From: Ectocarpus siliculosus
Lineage: Eukaryota > Sar > Phaeophyceae > Ectocarpales > Ectocarpaceae
Assembly (NCBI GenBank): GCA_000310025.1
Contig: FN649732.1
Coordinates: 806,503-870,502, forward strand
DNA length: 64,000 nucleotides
Direction of reading: 5' to 3'
This document shows, piece after piece, positions 12,101-24,200 of this stretch (positions are counted from its first letter, which is position 1; every line of letters begins with the position of its first letter). Both the position numbers and the translations under genes were made by a program. The notes beneath the pieces were generated by a model. The model saw only the letters and a program-made list of their open reading frames with translations, was not told the origin of the DNA and did not search any database.

Positions 12101-15100
12101 CGTTAACCACGCAGGGTCGGACTTGCACTCGCTCACGCCGGATAAGGTGGCGTATGTCCTGGCGACTTGGAGGAAGGAGCAGCTGGCGAACTACAAGAAA
12201 TGGTGAGTGTGGTGATGGTGATGGTGGTGGTGGTGGTGGTGGTGGCGCACAGGAATTGATAGGGGCCGCAGGCGTGGGGTGTACGCCTCAGTTTTTTGCC
12301 ATGGACACTTGTCGAGGTTGAGTTTGCGACGGTCCATTCCGACCTTTTTCAATCAACGTGCGTTCGGCTGTTTAGACACTGCGGCGCACGAACCGGGGCA
12401 TGTTTTTTCGCCTTGGGCGAGAAAAGTCCCTCCCCACCCCCCCAAATATTTTTCGAGAGATAACTTGTGAAATTTACGCCCACTCGGGGGGGGGGGTTGG
12501 GGAGTCACGCTGATGCAAGGTTCCGGCAGTGGCATCGAGATTGAAGAGCCCCGGTACACGACAAAGTTGCAGTGGTGCGATTGCGATCTCCTGAAGCCGG
12601 TGGTTGTTCAACCCCACCCACATAGTTGTAGCGGTAGATGGCGTTGCTCCCTACCGCTCCTTCACCGTCGCGAACACTTCTCTACCGCTCCTTCACCGTA
12701 GCATACACTTCTTTACCGCTCCTTCACCGTAGCGAACGCTTCTCTACCGTAGCAAACGCTTCTCTACCGCTCCTTCACCGTAGCGAACACTTCTCTACCG
12801 CCCCTTCACCGTAGCGAACGCTTCTCTACTCCTTCACCGTAGCGAACACTTCTCTACCGCTCCTTCACCGTAGCGAACACTGCTCTACCGCTCCTTCACC
12901 GTAGCGAACACTTCTCTACCGCTCCTTCACCGTAGCAAACGCTTCTCTACCGCTCCTTCACCGTAGCGAACACTTCTCTACCGCTCCTTCACCGTAGCGA
13001 ACACTGCTCTACCGCTCCTTCACCGTAGCATACACTTCTCTACCGCTCCTTCACCGTAGCAATCGCTTCTCTACCGCTCCTTCACCGTAGTGAACACCTC
13101 TCTACCGCTCCTTCACCGTAGCAAACACTTCTCTACCGCTCCTTCACCGTAGCGAACACTTCTTTACCGCTCCTTCACCGTAGCGAACGCTTCTCTACCG
13201 CTCCTTCACCGTAGGGAACGCTTCTCTACCGCTCCTTCACCGTAGCGAACACTTCTCTACCGCCCCTTCACCGTAGCGAACGCTTCTCTACTCCTTCACC
13301 GTAGCGAACACTTCTCTACCGCTCCTTCACCGTAGCGAACACTGCTCTACCGCTCCTTCACCGTAGCGAACACTTCTGCCTGCGGTCGTGCTGTGTCGGT
13401 GGTGCTGGCGATCCCTTCTCAACCCCGCAACCTCCCGGATGCTTTGCCGACGGTGGTGGTGGTGGCGGCGGCGGCGATGCTGCTGCGCCGTGCAGGTGTA
13501 AGCATATCTGGAGCTGGCAGATCAAGCTCAAGAAGGTCCTGCCGGACGACCAGCGACTCGCGTGCGCTTTCGAGGTGAGGTGTGCGACAAGGCGGAAGAC
13601 CAACGTCGCCACCGATCGAACCGCAAGAATTAAAACGCTTCCTTATCACAACATCACAACAAAGAGGGACGATTTTCGTCAACACGTCGGCAGCAGCATC
13701 CCGGGATTTTCAGCAGCGGCGTTTCTACGCTCAATATGTAGCGCCATCCATCCGCCAGAGTGTCTCTTTCGCACAGTCTTGCGATGTTGTTTAGTACGCG
13801 CCGTTCACTCCGGTGGTAGCGTTCTCTCGACAAATACAACTACAGTATCACTGTGCGGCGAAATAAAACCTTGCTTAGTTTTACTCTGTTGTTGTTGTTG
13901 TTGGTGGTGGTGGTGATGATGTTCGGTAAAACAAACGCCTTTGTCGTCTACACACCCACAGTCTCCCTTTCTGTGCTTGCCACCCGAAACAGTGTCCTGT
14001 AGGAGACAATATTCAATGTTCGTGTACAGTACGACCGCATGCAAGAACACAGATAGCGCCCGCACTCATGAACCTCTAATTTTGGCTGAGGCTGGGGTGT
14101 TTAATTCCTACGGTTATCTTGTGAATGGTGGCCATATGGGTTTGAGCGTAGGGGTTCTTGCCCGGGCTCACAAATGGTGCTCAAGTTCTTATGTTTGATA
14201 ACATTTTGAGCATGACGTTCTTAACTGCCAAGTTCTTAACTGCTGGCGCCATCTGTATGAGAACTCTCTTTTTCGACGTTTTCTGTATCTTGATGTTTGC
14301 CAACGTTCGACTTTTAGATCGCGCTGAACCTGCTGTTGTGGGGAGAAGCGGCCAACCTCAGGCTGTGCCCGGAATTCTTGTGCTGGGCGTACCACAAGAG
14401 CGCCAAACGCCTGAGGGATGCCATCGGGGACAGGGCTCCGGAGCAGTTCATCAGGTAAAAAATCTTGTTGGCTAGCTGAATTCCGCCATATTGGCTGTTC
14501 TGCCCATGCCGCTCGTGCTGTGCTGTAGCGCAGAGTCCTCCTGAATGGTTGAGGGTGAGTTTCTTTGGCGGGTTTGGTGAAGTTTATGTCGCGCACGGTG
14601 TGATACGCTGCGGTAGAACAACACGCAAAAAAACAAACACGCACACACATGCGCGCGCGCACACGCACGCCCCTGCTGCTTTTGCCGGTAGGCACTTTCC
14701 TAAGATGGCCGGCAACATTGGCCACAATCCTAGAATAGCTGCCAGGGTTGAAACGTCTGCCCCAACCTGAAAAAGCATGGTGAACTCCATAGCCGTCGTG
14801 CGCTGGGGTCATTGATGCCGGCAGGAGCGCGGCAGGGTAAAATAACGGGGATTAATGGTTGCGACCATGCCACGAATACAAACCTGAGATAACTCTTCTA
14901 CGGACCGTTAGCCCAATGGTATGGGGGCATGTATGGGCGGGCTGCGGCAGTTTGTCTGCCTCTACAGGCACGCAAACCTACGACAGACTCTCACAGCGGC
15001 AGTTAAGTAGCACTAGGGAATCGGCTCCGCAGGGTATCCGGTGACTTTTCGGCCGACGTGATCACTGTTATGGGGTGACTTTGGAGCTCAAACGTCGAGT

Positions 15101-18100
15101 CTGGTTCACGCGTCCGTATGCACCGTATGGTGCTCATTGTGACTTGACTCTTCCTACCTCTATCTCTTTGCTGCGGTGTGCGCGCCGCGCCAGCAAGGCC
15201 CTCCTTCAAGGGAGGGGGGATCCACACATGACAGACATTCCCCCCCCCCCCGCTAAGTTTTACGATTCAAGCCGGGTTTTCCCGCTCAAGCGGCGGCAGA
15301 TCCTGCCTCAAGGGATGGGGGATCCGTACATGGCAGACATTCCCCCCCCCCCCCCATTGTACAATCCAATCCGGGTTTCCCGCACAAGCGGTGGCAGGTC
15401 CTGCCTCAGGGGAAAGGGGGTCCGCGCATGGAAGACATACCCCCCCCCGGCCCATGAAAAGTTTTCCAATCCAACCCGGTTTATTTCCCGCACACGCGCG
15501 GCGGCAGGTCCTACCTCAAGGAAGTGATCCAGCCATGCTACCTGACGCTGGCGGAGCAGTACGAGGACCGCAAGGCCGGGTCTCGGCCATATATGGTGAA
15601 GAACTACGACGACTTCAACGAGACGTTCTGGCAGAGGAGCTGCTTGGGCCTGGACGTGGTGGGGCTGACGCAGGACGCCGTGAGGAGGAAGTTCACCAAG
15701 ACGTTCGTCGAGAGGCAGTCGTGGTTGGTGCCGATGGTGAGCCAACAACGGGGTGCACTACTGTTTTTCACGCCCTAGCGGTGGGACCACGCGTCCTCGA
15801 CAGGACGGACGGGAACTCATCTTAACGCATGCCGTAGTTGGTAGACCGTTTCTGGTATGTAACGATGTCGAGGACAGTGGGGGGGTGAGCTGAGCAGTCC
15901 GCGGACTGCTGCCGATGTGGGTCAAATGGGGATTTTCGTGTTTAGAGTGTTCGTATTCGGTGTTTGTTGCGGCGTCGGCGTTTTTTTGGCCTAGCCGACG
16001 TCTGGAACCGGATCGAACGCTCGTGATCATGCCACACGAATGGGCTTGTGGAGGATCCACAGCTGCCCCGTTATGCTCTTGTTCACTTCTTGCCGCCCAT
16101 AAGAATAAATATTGGCAATCCCCACACCTCCTGCTGACGAGCTGAGGTGTAGTGCCCCACTCTTGAACTCAGGTCTTGTCCTGCTCTTGAGGCAGCCTCT
16201 CTGTAGGGGGAACGGCAACGATAACTCTAGAACATCAACAGCGACAGCGACAAACAACTATTCGCTCTTGAGGCAGCCTCTCTGTAGGGGAAACGGAAAC
16301 GATAGTCGATAACACCAACACCAACACCAACAGCGACAAACAACACCTAACCTATCCCTAACCTTACGACCTTAACCCTTACCCCAACCCTAATAATACA
16401 AGCACGCTTGGCCGCAATACGAACAACAGGTGAGCTTCTGGAGAGTCCAGATGATGCTGTTTTGGGGCCTACACCTCCTGGTCGTGGCGTCCGTGTGCAC
16501 CACGGACGGGGGCTGCGCGGGCGACAGCGACATCGCCTACTGGTACTCCGCGGTCTTCACCCTGGCAGGTACTTGGACATCCGCGGGGCTTGTTCCGGCA
16601 ATCTTGAGCGACCACAATATTGGTGGAGGCGGAGAATCGCGTTCGGTTCTCTCCTGATGGCCTATGCTGACAGCCTTGTTTCGCACTTATTGTTTGGGTC
16701 TCGGACTGCACACCAATGCAGTGGCCAGTTTTGGGCGTGCTAGACACCAGCAGCGTGTGCACCACAATAATGGTGTTGTGGCCATGGATGGAAATCGAGT
16801 CCTATGTCGTGGCACTTTGGCCTCTTGGTCTGAGCTCGCCGGCGGACACTCGATGAGACTCGGTTGTTCGGAGGCTCTTTCTCTACGCTCTCAGACGATA
16901 GCCATTTGACATGCGCATTCGTGTAGATGTGTGCCTTTTCGTTGTTTACGGTTATTCGCATTACATCATGCCTGGGAATGGAAGATGTCCCAATCCAGGG
17001 GTCCCGTACAAGGGTCCCCCCCCCTTCCTTCCCACCGTTCCTTCTGCGGTGCCCCCCTTCGTTGTGTAATATTTCGACAGCGTCCGGTCTTTTTGCGCAC
17101 GGATACTCCTTCCGAACGCCGCACCTCATTTGGCAGAATTTACACATGACATGCGCAAGATGACCCGCACCCCCGAAATGCTAACGGATGAAGTATATTA
17201 GGGCAGGTTTTAGCTAGGGTGCGTCGACGCTAGTAGTACACACGAGAAGCATGAAGCGGACCAAAATGGAACGAAAAAACAGGACAAAAATCCCTGAAAT
17301 CCCAGCCCCCCTATCCAGAACGAGCATCTTATCTCGCGCGGTCTTGGAACATGTGCCGATCCCATTCGTGCGTGTGCCACGCACGCGCAGGGTGCTACGT
17401 GTTGATCGATTTGTACCAGATCATCTTCGTCACCTGGCGAAAGGTCTTCATTCAGGTACGCCGTATGAGGGAGATTTAGCTAGAAATCGAAATAAAAAAT
17501 GGGGGTGAAAACCCCAGCAAACATTGAACAAAACAACGAAGTGAAACCGCGGCCAACAGTTGAAGAAGGATGCCGTCGTGCGCCATTTGAGAACACCCCT
17601 CCCCGGGGGGGCGGATGCGAGGTCAACAGTCTAACGACTACGGCCCAACGCGTGGTCTGTAGTGCCTACATCCGTTGTGCATACTCGTACTTCCGTCTCT
17701 TTCCCCCCCGGGCGGCCGCATGGGCAGTCATGATTGACGAGAACACATCGGGGTGAGGTCAGAAGTGGCGGGGCGAAGGACCTTGAAACAGGAATGAAAC
17801 ACACCCCGAATATGTGCGTGGTCTCTTTTTGCGTTATCCCGGGCATCTATCTCCTGGACGTTACAACCCGCCTGTCATCCTTTTCTTGATGGTTCGTGCG
17901 ATGCTGTTGTTGCGACAGTGCCATCTGCTGACGGTGATCTCCACCCTCGGGAGAGCGTTTCTGAAGGTTGTGGCGTTCGCGTGGCTCTACACCAACTACC
18001 CCAACGACGTCTTCGTCAACTCCGCAAGGTGGGTGGGCAGGGGATACGCGGACAGGCGGGAGGGGATGGGTGAGGGTGGGGGCACGGGGTGCATCCTTGC

Positions 18101-20814
18101 TCGATGGTTCTGTTAAGTCACCGAGAAGTTCCTGGTCGACGCAGATACAAACGGGAGAACAGGCAAACGAGGCACGCTTTGACGTACATACGTGTTGGCC
18201 GCCCTTCGGGAGCATTGGGCGTGCGCTTCCCCTCCCTTAGCGCATCCATTCTCATCTTTCTTGGAGAGTAAGTAGCTCTATACATGCACTACACGGCCGA
18301 TGCGTAGCTTGTCCACAGGTCTTAAGCGTGTTTGTTTATCGTAGCAAAAAGGTCGTCGGTGCTCGTCACTGACCGTGTCTGGGGTCCTCTGAATCTTGGT
18401 ACACAACGCCGGCTATGAGAGAGAGAGGTTTTGGTGTCCTATCCCCCTCTCCCGCCGCAGTCTCACGCTCACGTCGCCCCTGCCGAGCACGAGACTCCCA
18501 AACAGCTCTATCCCCACAGCTGAAGATGGCGAACGCCTCGCTATGAGTACGATGATTGAACCGTTTATTGCGGCGGCCTTAATAAATACCCAACAGTCCG
18601 CCGTAAATCGAAAAACAGCAGTATCCATCCAAACGAAGTACAAAGAAATTGATTGTGTGTGTCTGAACTTAGTCGCGAGTTGATCTCTACCACGCCGTCG
18701 TCTAGCCACGTCCAAATTTGACCGTCCCGTGCCCTTTGCTTCGAGCAAGTCATTGGCCCATGATCCTCCTCGTCCCTATCGTTTGCTCTCAACTCTTCAC
18801 AACCCCCCTTTCGTTCGTCCCCTGCCGCACCAACACGCAGCTTCGGACCCCTCCGCCCTCACGTCCCTCACCACCGCCTGGAATGGTTCACGATTGTCTC
18901 ACACCCGACGTTTGGGGGTCACACGTTTGACTTTTTTCATCCCAAGCTGAGATGTCGTGTGCCTCGAACCCACCCCTCCGGTCATTCCGCCACCCGCCCC
19001 CTCCCCGCGAAACACGCCCAACCCTCACGTTCGGCCTCCAAACGCGGACCCCCCTCCCGCTTGCGTCGAACTTCCGAAAATCGAAACTTGTCTTGCCCGC
19101 GCCCGCAAAATACGCCCCACCCTGAGCCTCGCCCCCCGACGCGTCGAGCCTTCGACTTGCGCCGAACTTCCGAAAATCGAAGCTTCTCCTACCCGCCCTC
19201 GCAAAAACACGCCTCCTCCTGAGCCTCGCCCCCCGACACGTCGAGCCCTCGGCTTGCGCCGAACTTCCGAAAATCGAAACTTCTCCCACTCGAAACACAA
19301 ACTGCTACGTAAAATGCATGAAAGGCTGTACTACGGGCTGGTGGCGCTGCTTGAGCTGGTCAAGTTTACGCCGCTCATCGGCGCGTTGCAGGGCACAGTG
19401 GGGCCTTGGTCCATCGTGATCAACGTCCTGCTGGGCGTCGACGCTGCGGCGTCTTACGCGAGAATTGATCGGCTTCCGGGCAAGCGTAAGGTGAACGTGT
19501 GTTGTTGTTGTTGTTGTTGTTGTTGTTGTATTTGTTGTAACGATGGCGGGTGGTGGTGTTACTTTTTTCGTTGGTCGTGGTGATGGTTGGTGGTGGCCGT
19601 GAAATGATGTTGTTTTTGTTGCTGCTGCTGCTGCTGCTGCTGTTTGTTGCTGATGATGGTGATTGTGGTGGTGGTTGTAGTCGTCATGGTCGTTGTCGTC
19701 ATCTATGGTGCACCCTCACCCCTTTCTAGCACGATGACGTTACAGGCAGCCGCGCAATCAATAGGGGGAAGTAGAGGAAGAAAAGACATGTATTTGGTAT
19801 GTTGTGATGACCGGCTACGGTAAACCAGGCTACGGCAAGCAACACCTCAACCGGAAGACATGTGGGGGGCGCTTCTTCCTTGCCCCCGCCAGACATCTGC
19901 TGCCCGAATGCTCACGCTCTGTTTGGCGAAACATCTTTGCCAAAGGATTGCTGTGGTGTTGATGTGGTCGCGGATGTTGATTTCATCGCTTGATGAACCG
20001 TCTGCGCCAAAGGATTGACTGTGGTGTTGATGTGGCTGTTGGCTTCATCGTCCACGTGGCGCACATGTACAGGTTCTACTATACAGCTTGTTCTGGACCG
20101 TGGTTCTCTCAGCCAAGTTCCTGTTCAACTTTTTCTTCATGATCCGACCGCTCGTCGAGTCGACGCGGACCGTGTGGAACCTAGACATCAGCGGAAGGTT
20201 TGTGTGTTGGACGAGTGAATGTACTTTTTACGTCATTGCGTGAAAGTAAATAGACTGAATAAAATTCGAAATCTTCACGGTTCGGTCCCCATCTCCTCTT
20301 CTGACAGTCCCTTCCCGGAGATTTCGCTATGCTGTTTGTTGCACATATAGCTATGCACGGTTGGTCAGTGCACTCCCGCTCTTGGTGCGACTTGCCGAGG
20401 AGAAGTGCAGCCATTTTTTAGGGTTAAACTCTGCTGGTGTTGCTGGTATTGACCTGTGTTGCTTTGTGTTTAGGTCGCTGCTCGTTTACGAGCGAGCGTT
20501 CGTTAGCGCTCTCTCTCTCTGTCTCTCTCTCTGTCTCTGTCTCTGTAAGCTATGGTCGGATTTCGGGTGTAGCACACGTTATCATGCTTGTTTTCGTCGA
20601 ACCTTGCCATCCCTGGCACAGCGGTCTCAACAGAGTCGACGCTCTGCTTCGCCTTCTGTTGCGACAACCTTCCAACCGTGTCGACTCTATTAGGTACGAC
20701 CTCGGTTTCGTGTCTTTTCGCGATACCCACAACGTCGGCATCCTGGTCGGCGTGTGGCTTTCTGTGGCGTTTGTATATTTCATCGATCTTCAGGTAAGCG
20801 GTGATTGTAGTTGC

Positions 20815-20857
<43 letters not shown>

Positions 20858-21224
20858 GCTTGTTTATCTTGACCGCTTCAAATCTTGAACCGCTCCAAAT
20901 GGTGTAGCATCTACAGCTCTACAGCTGCTATCATCGTGTTTGTTCGATCTTGTCCGCGAAATCGAGGTCTCTTTTGTACTTCCTAATTGTTGTTCTCGGG
21001 CCTTTGCTGGAATGATCATTGGTTGTCGGTCGCATTTTGTGTTTCCCGGAGAAGGCGCAATGTCTCGAGGTGAACGCCTTGGGGTACCACCCCATGGCAG
21101 ACACCCGGGGTTCTGAGGTGCTGTTTTGGGTGCAGTGTGCGTGCGCGCGCTCTTTGCTATCATGATATGACCAAGAGAGAAGCTTTTTCTGCCGGTCTAT
21201 CTGTCTGTCTGTCCGTCTGTGTGC

Positions 21225-21276
<52 letters not shown>

Positions 21277-24200
21277 CTCTCTCTCTCTGTCTCTCTCTCC
21301 CTCTCTCTCTCCCGTTCTCTCTCTCTGCCGATGCTTTCTTCACCTGCTCATTGACCGATGCGTGTCTTTTTACCGCTGTGCCGGTCGGTTTCCTGGCCTT
21401 GCTGTCTAAAACGTGTTGCCGTCTCCGTCGCCGTCGTCATTTCTTGGCGCTACCGCCTGCGAAGGTGTGGTTCATCATTGCCGAGAGCGTCATGTCGGCC
21501 TGCTACGGCGTGGCGAGGCACGTGGGAGAGCGGCTCAACCCGAACGAGATCTGTGGGTCCTTCGAGCAGATGTATAAGATTTTCTTCAGGTGTGTGTTTA
21601 TCGCTATCCCGATCCTCATCAGCATGCAAACAAGGACACATATTTTATTCCTTTTTCGTCGATGCTGTTCTTTTTTTTTTTGTGCGTGTCGGTATTCTGT
21701 GTTTTTATTGTTCATCTCGCTTGTACCATCTCATTTCCCTGCGATAGTTAATTTATCCCCTTTTTGTCTCAACACAACGGCCACTAGAACCCCATTCACC
21801 TAAAAAACAATGGACATAACGAGATGAGGGGGAGGGGGCGGATGTTCCGTCAGCCTCCCCGAGCGCACGCGTTGTTATCACCGTGTTGTTCGATACACAA
21901 AGTTGGTCTTGCAAGTCAGCAGATATTCCAAAATATATTTTCAACTGTATCAGGCGAAACGCGGGGTCTACGCCAGTACCACAACAAAGGAGAGTAGCAG
22001 CATCTTGAGAAGATGGGGGCTGGGGGCGGCAACAAAGCTTCGCGACTATATATGCACGCAGCCTCGCTTTATCTTGGTTCCGCTTCTTCCACTCCCATTC
22101 GCTCCCATTCGTTCCCGTTCGTGCCTGGTTGTCTACGAAATCTAATCAGGTACTTGGACGCCGAGGACCAACAGAAGCACTTCCGCTTCGCGTACGTCTG
22201 GAACGAGGTGCGTAGAAGCAGCGAGGTTGTGTCGAACTGGTCAGTCCTTCGAGCCGAACAGAGACTGCAGTGTGGTCGAAGGTGGCTTGCGAGCTTCGCC
22301 CGACGCAATGCAGAAGTTTCCGGGTCGAGTCGTGGGTGCCCTGCCAAACACCCGTTCATGTACTCTTGTGTGTGCCGCGCAAAGGCGGTTTTGCCTTCTT
22401 GTTCCTTTTTCATTTGTTGCTGTGCTCTTGCGTGCACTGCGTACTGAGTTTTTTTTTCTTTCTTACTGTTGTGCCCTACTGCTACAACTACCATAATATA
22501 CTTTGAGTTAACCCCGCCTAAAAACATCAAACGGCGGGGTACCCCAAAATATTTTACAGCTAGCCCCGGGGGTATCGTGTACCATTTTCAGCCACACGAC
22601 CACCCCCCCCACGTCTTTTTTGAAGGCGGTCTCTTTATGCCCAACACCTTGAGAGGAGCTCTGTATATGTCATTTGCCGTGTTGGTATGCAGCCTGTTCT
22701 CTACCACCCGTCGCTTTGCTTTTGTCTATTGAGAAAGGTTGGATCCAGTGGTCACGCGGCAGATGTGGGGGATTTCTTGTGTGCGTCCACATCGGGTGCT
22801 CATTCTCCGGATTTTCCACTCGCCCCCCTCCCCCCCCCCCCGAGGGGGGCCAACTCTCCCCTACATATCGTACTGCCACCATTAAAACCTATCTATGCTT
22901 GTCGTAATGTCGCCATTAGAGCCAAGCCTATGCTTATCGTGACAACAAAATGTGATGGACGCGAATCGCAGGGGCGCCCAACTCTCCCCTACATATCGCA
23001 TTGCCATTAAAACCAAAGGTTTGCTTATCGCGATGCTGCCATTTAGACCAACCTTTGTCGTGACGTAAAAAAGGTGGTGGAGGCGATGCGATGCGCAAGG
23101 GCGCCCAACTCTCTCCTACATATCGCGAAGGCATGTAAACCTTTTTTTTGCTCATCGTATTGCCGCCATTTTAACCAACCCCATGCTTATGGTGTCAACA
23201 AAGGTGGTGGACGCAATGCGCAAGGAGGACGTCATCGGTGACCGAGAGATGGCCGGCCTCAAGTACTTCGTCGTGTCCCTGCACCGCCCCAACAGGTCAG
23301 AGCGATAAGACTTGACTGGTTTCCGGGCTCCACGCGCCGTGTTCTTTTCCATCCCCGCGCCTCTCTCTCTCTCTTCGGCGGCGGCATGTTTCGACATGTC
23401 TCCTACGTGCGTGCGCGCCGAAAGCACGTCCCGCGGTCGGTTGGCCATCGTGATAACTTCGAAAGTTCGGGAGCCAGCGCGAGTGTTTTTCGTTCTTTCA
23501 GATAATGAAAATGATCCTTCTTGTTGTAGCTTGCAGGAGTCGGCGGTGGCAGTGTTGAGACGACCATCAACTCCTCTTCTTGATGCCGTCCGTCTTAATC
23601 GCGCCACGACTGAAGTGTAGCGGCGTGTCATGCTGGTGTTGTCTCTCCGCGACGACGACGACAACAACAGCAACAACCAATGTTGGCAACAACATTGGCA
23701 ACAACTGCGGCTCAGCAGCAACAACAGCTTCAACAACTTTACCAGCTTCTCATCAACAGCGACGACGACAATGAGAACGATACAACACACATATATTGCT
23801 CCGCATCCACGACGTCAACAACTCCAATAGCAACACCTATATGCTCCGCACCCGTGACAGCAACAACAATAGCAATTGCTCCGCACCCACGACAGCAGTA
23901 ACAACAATAACAACATCTATTGCTCCGCATCCTCTATGTCAGCAATAGCAACCTATTGCTCCGCACGCATGGCAGCAACAACGATAACATCTAATGCTGC
24001 ACCCAAGACGTCAATAGCAGCAATAGCAACATTTTTTTCTCCGCACCCACGACAGTAACAACGATCAACACCTATTGCTCCGCTTCCACGACGTCAACAA
24101 CATCAATAGCAAGAGCTATTGCTCCGCGCCCACGACAACAACACCTGTTGCTCCGCATCCACGACGTCAAGAGCAACAGCAACACCTATTGCTCCGCATC

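Noticed and set aside
12640-13377. CRISPR-like array
   Set aside because: Units are contiguous 30-31 bp direct repeats with no unique spacers, in an intron of a eukaryotic gene.
14905-14990. TTAGCCCAATGG resembling a tRNA A box
   Set aside because: No matching B box downstream and no acceptor stem.
18957-19583. A 208-codon frame including ELPKIE repeats
   Set aside because: The upstream part is the 96-97 bp minisatellite, whose length keeps frames open. Only 19325-19490 (LYYGLVALLELVKF onward) is exon 11 of GT48.
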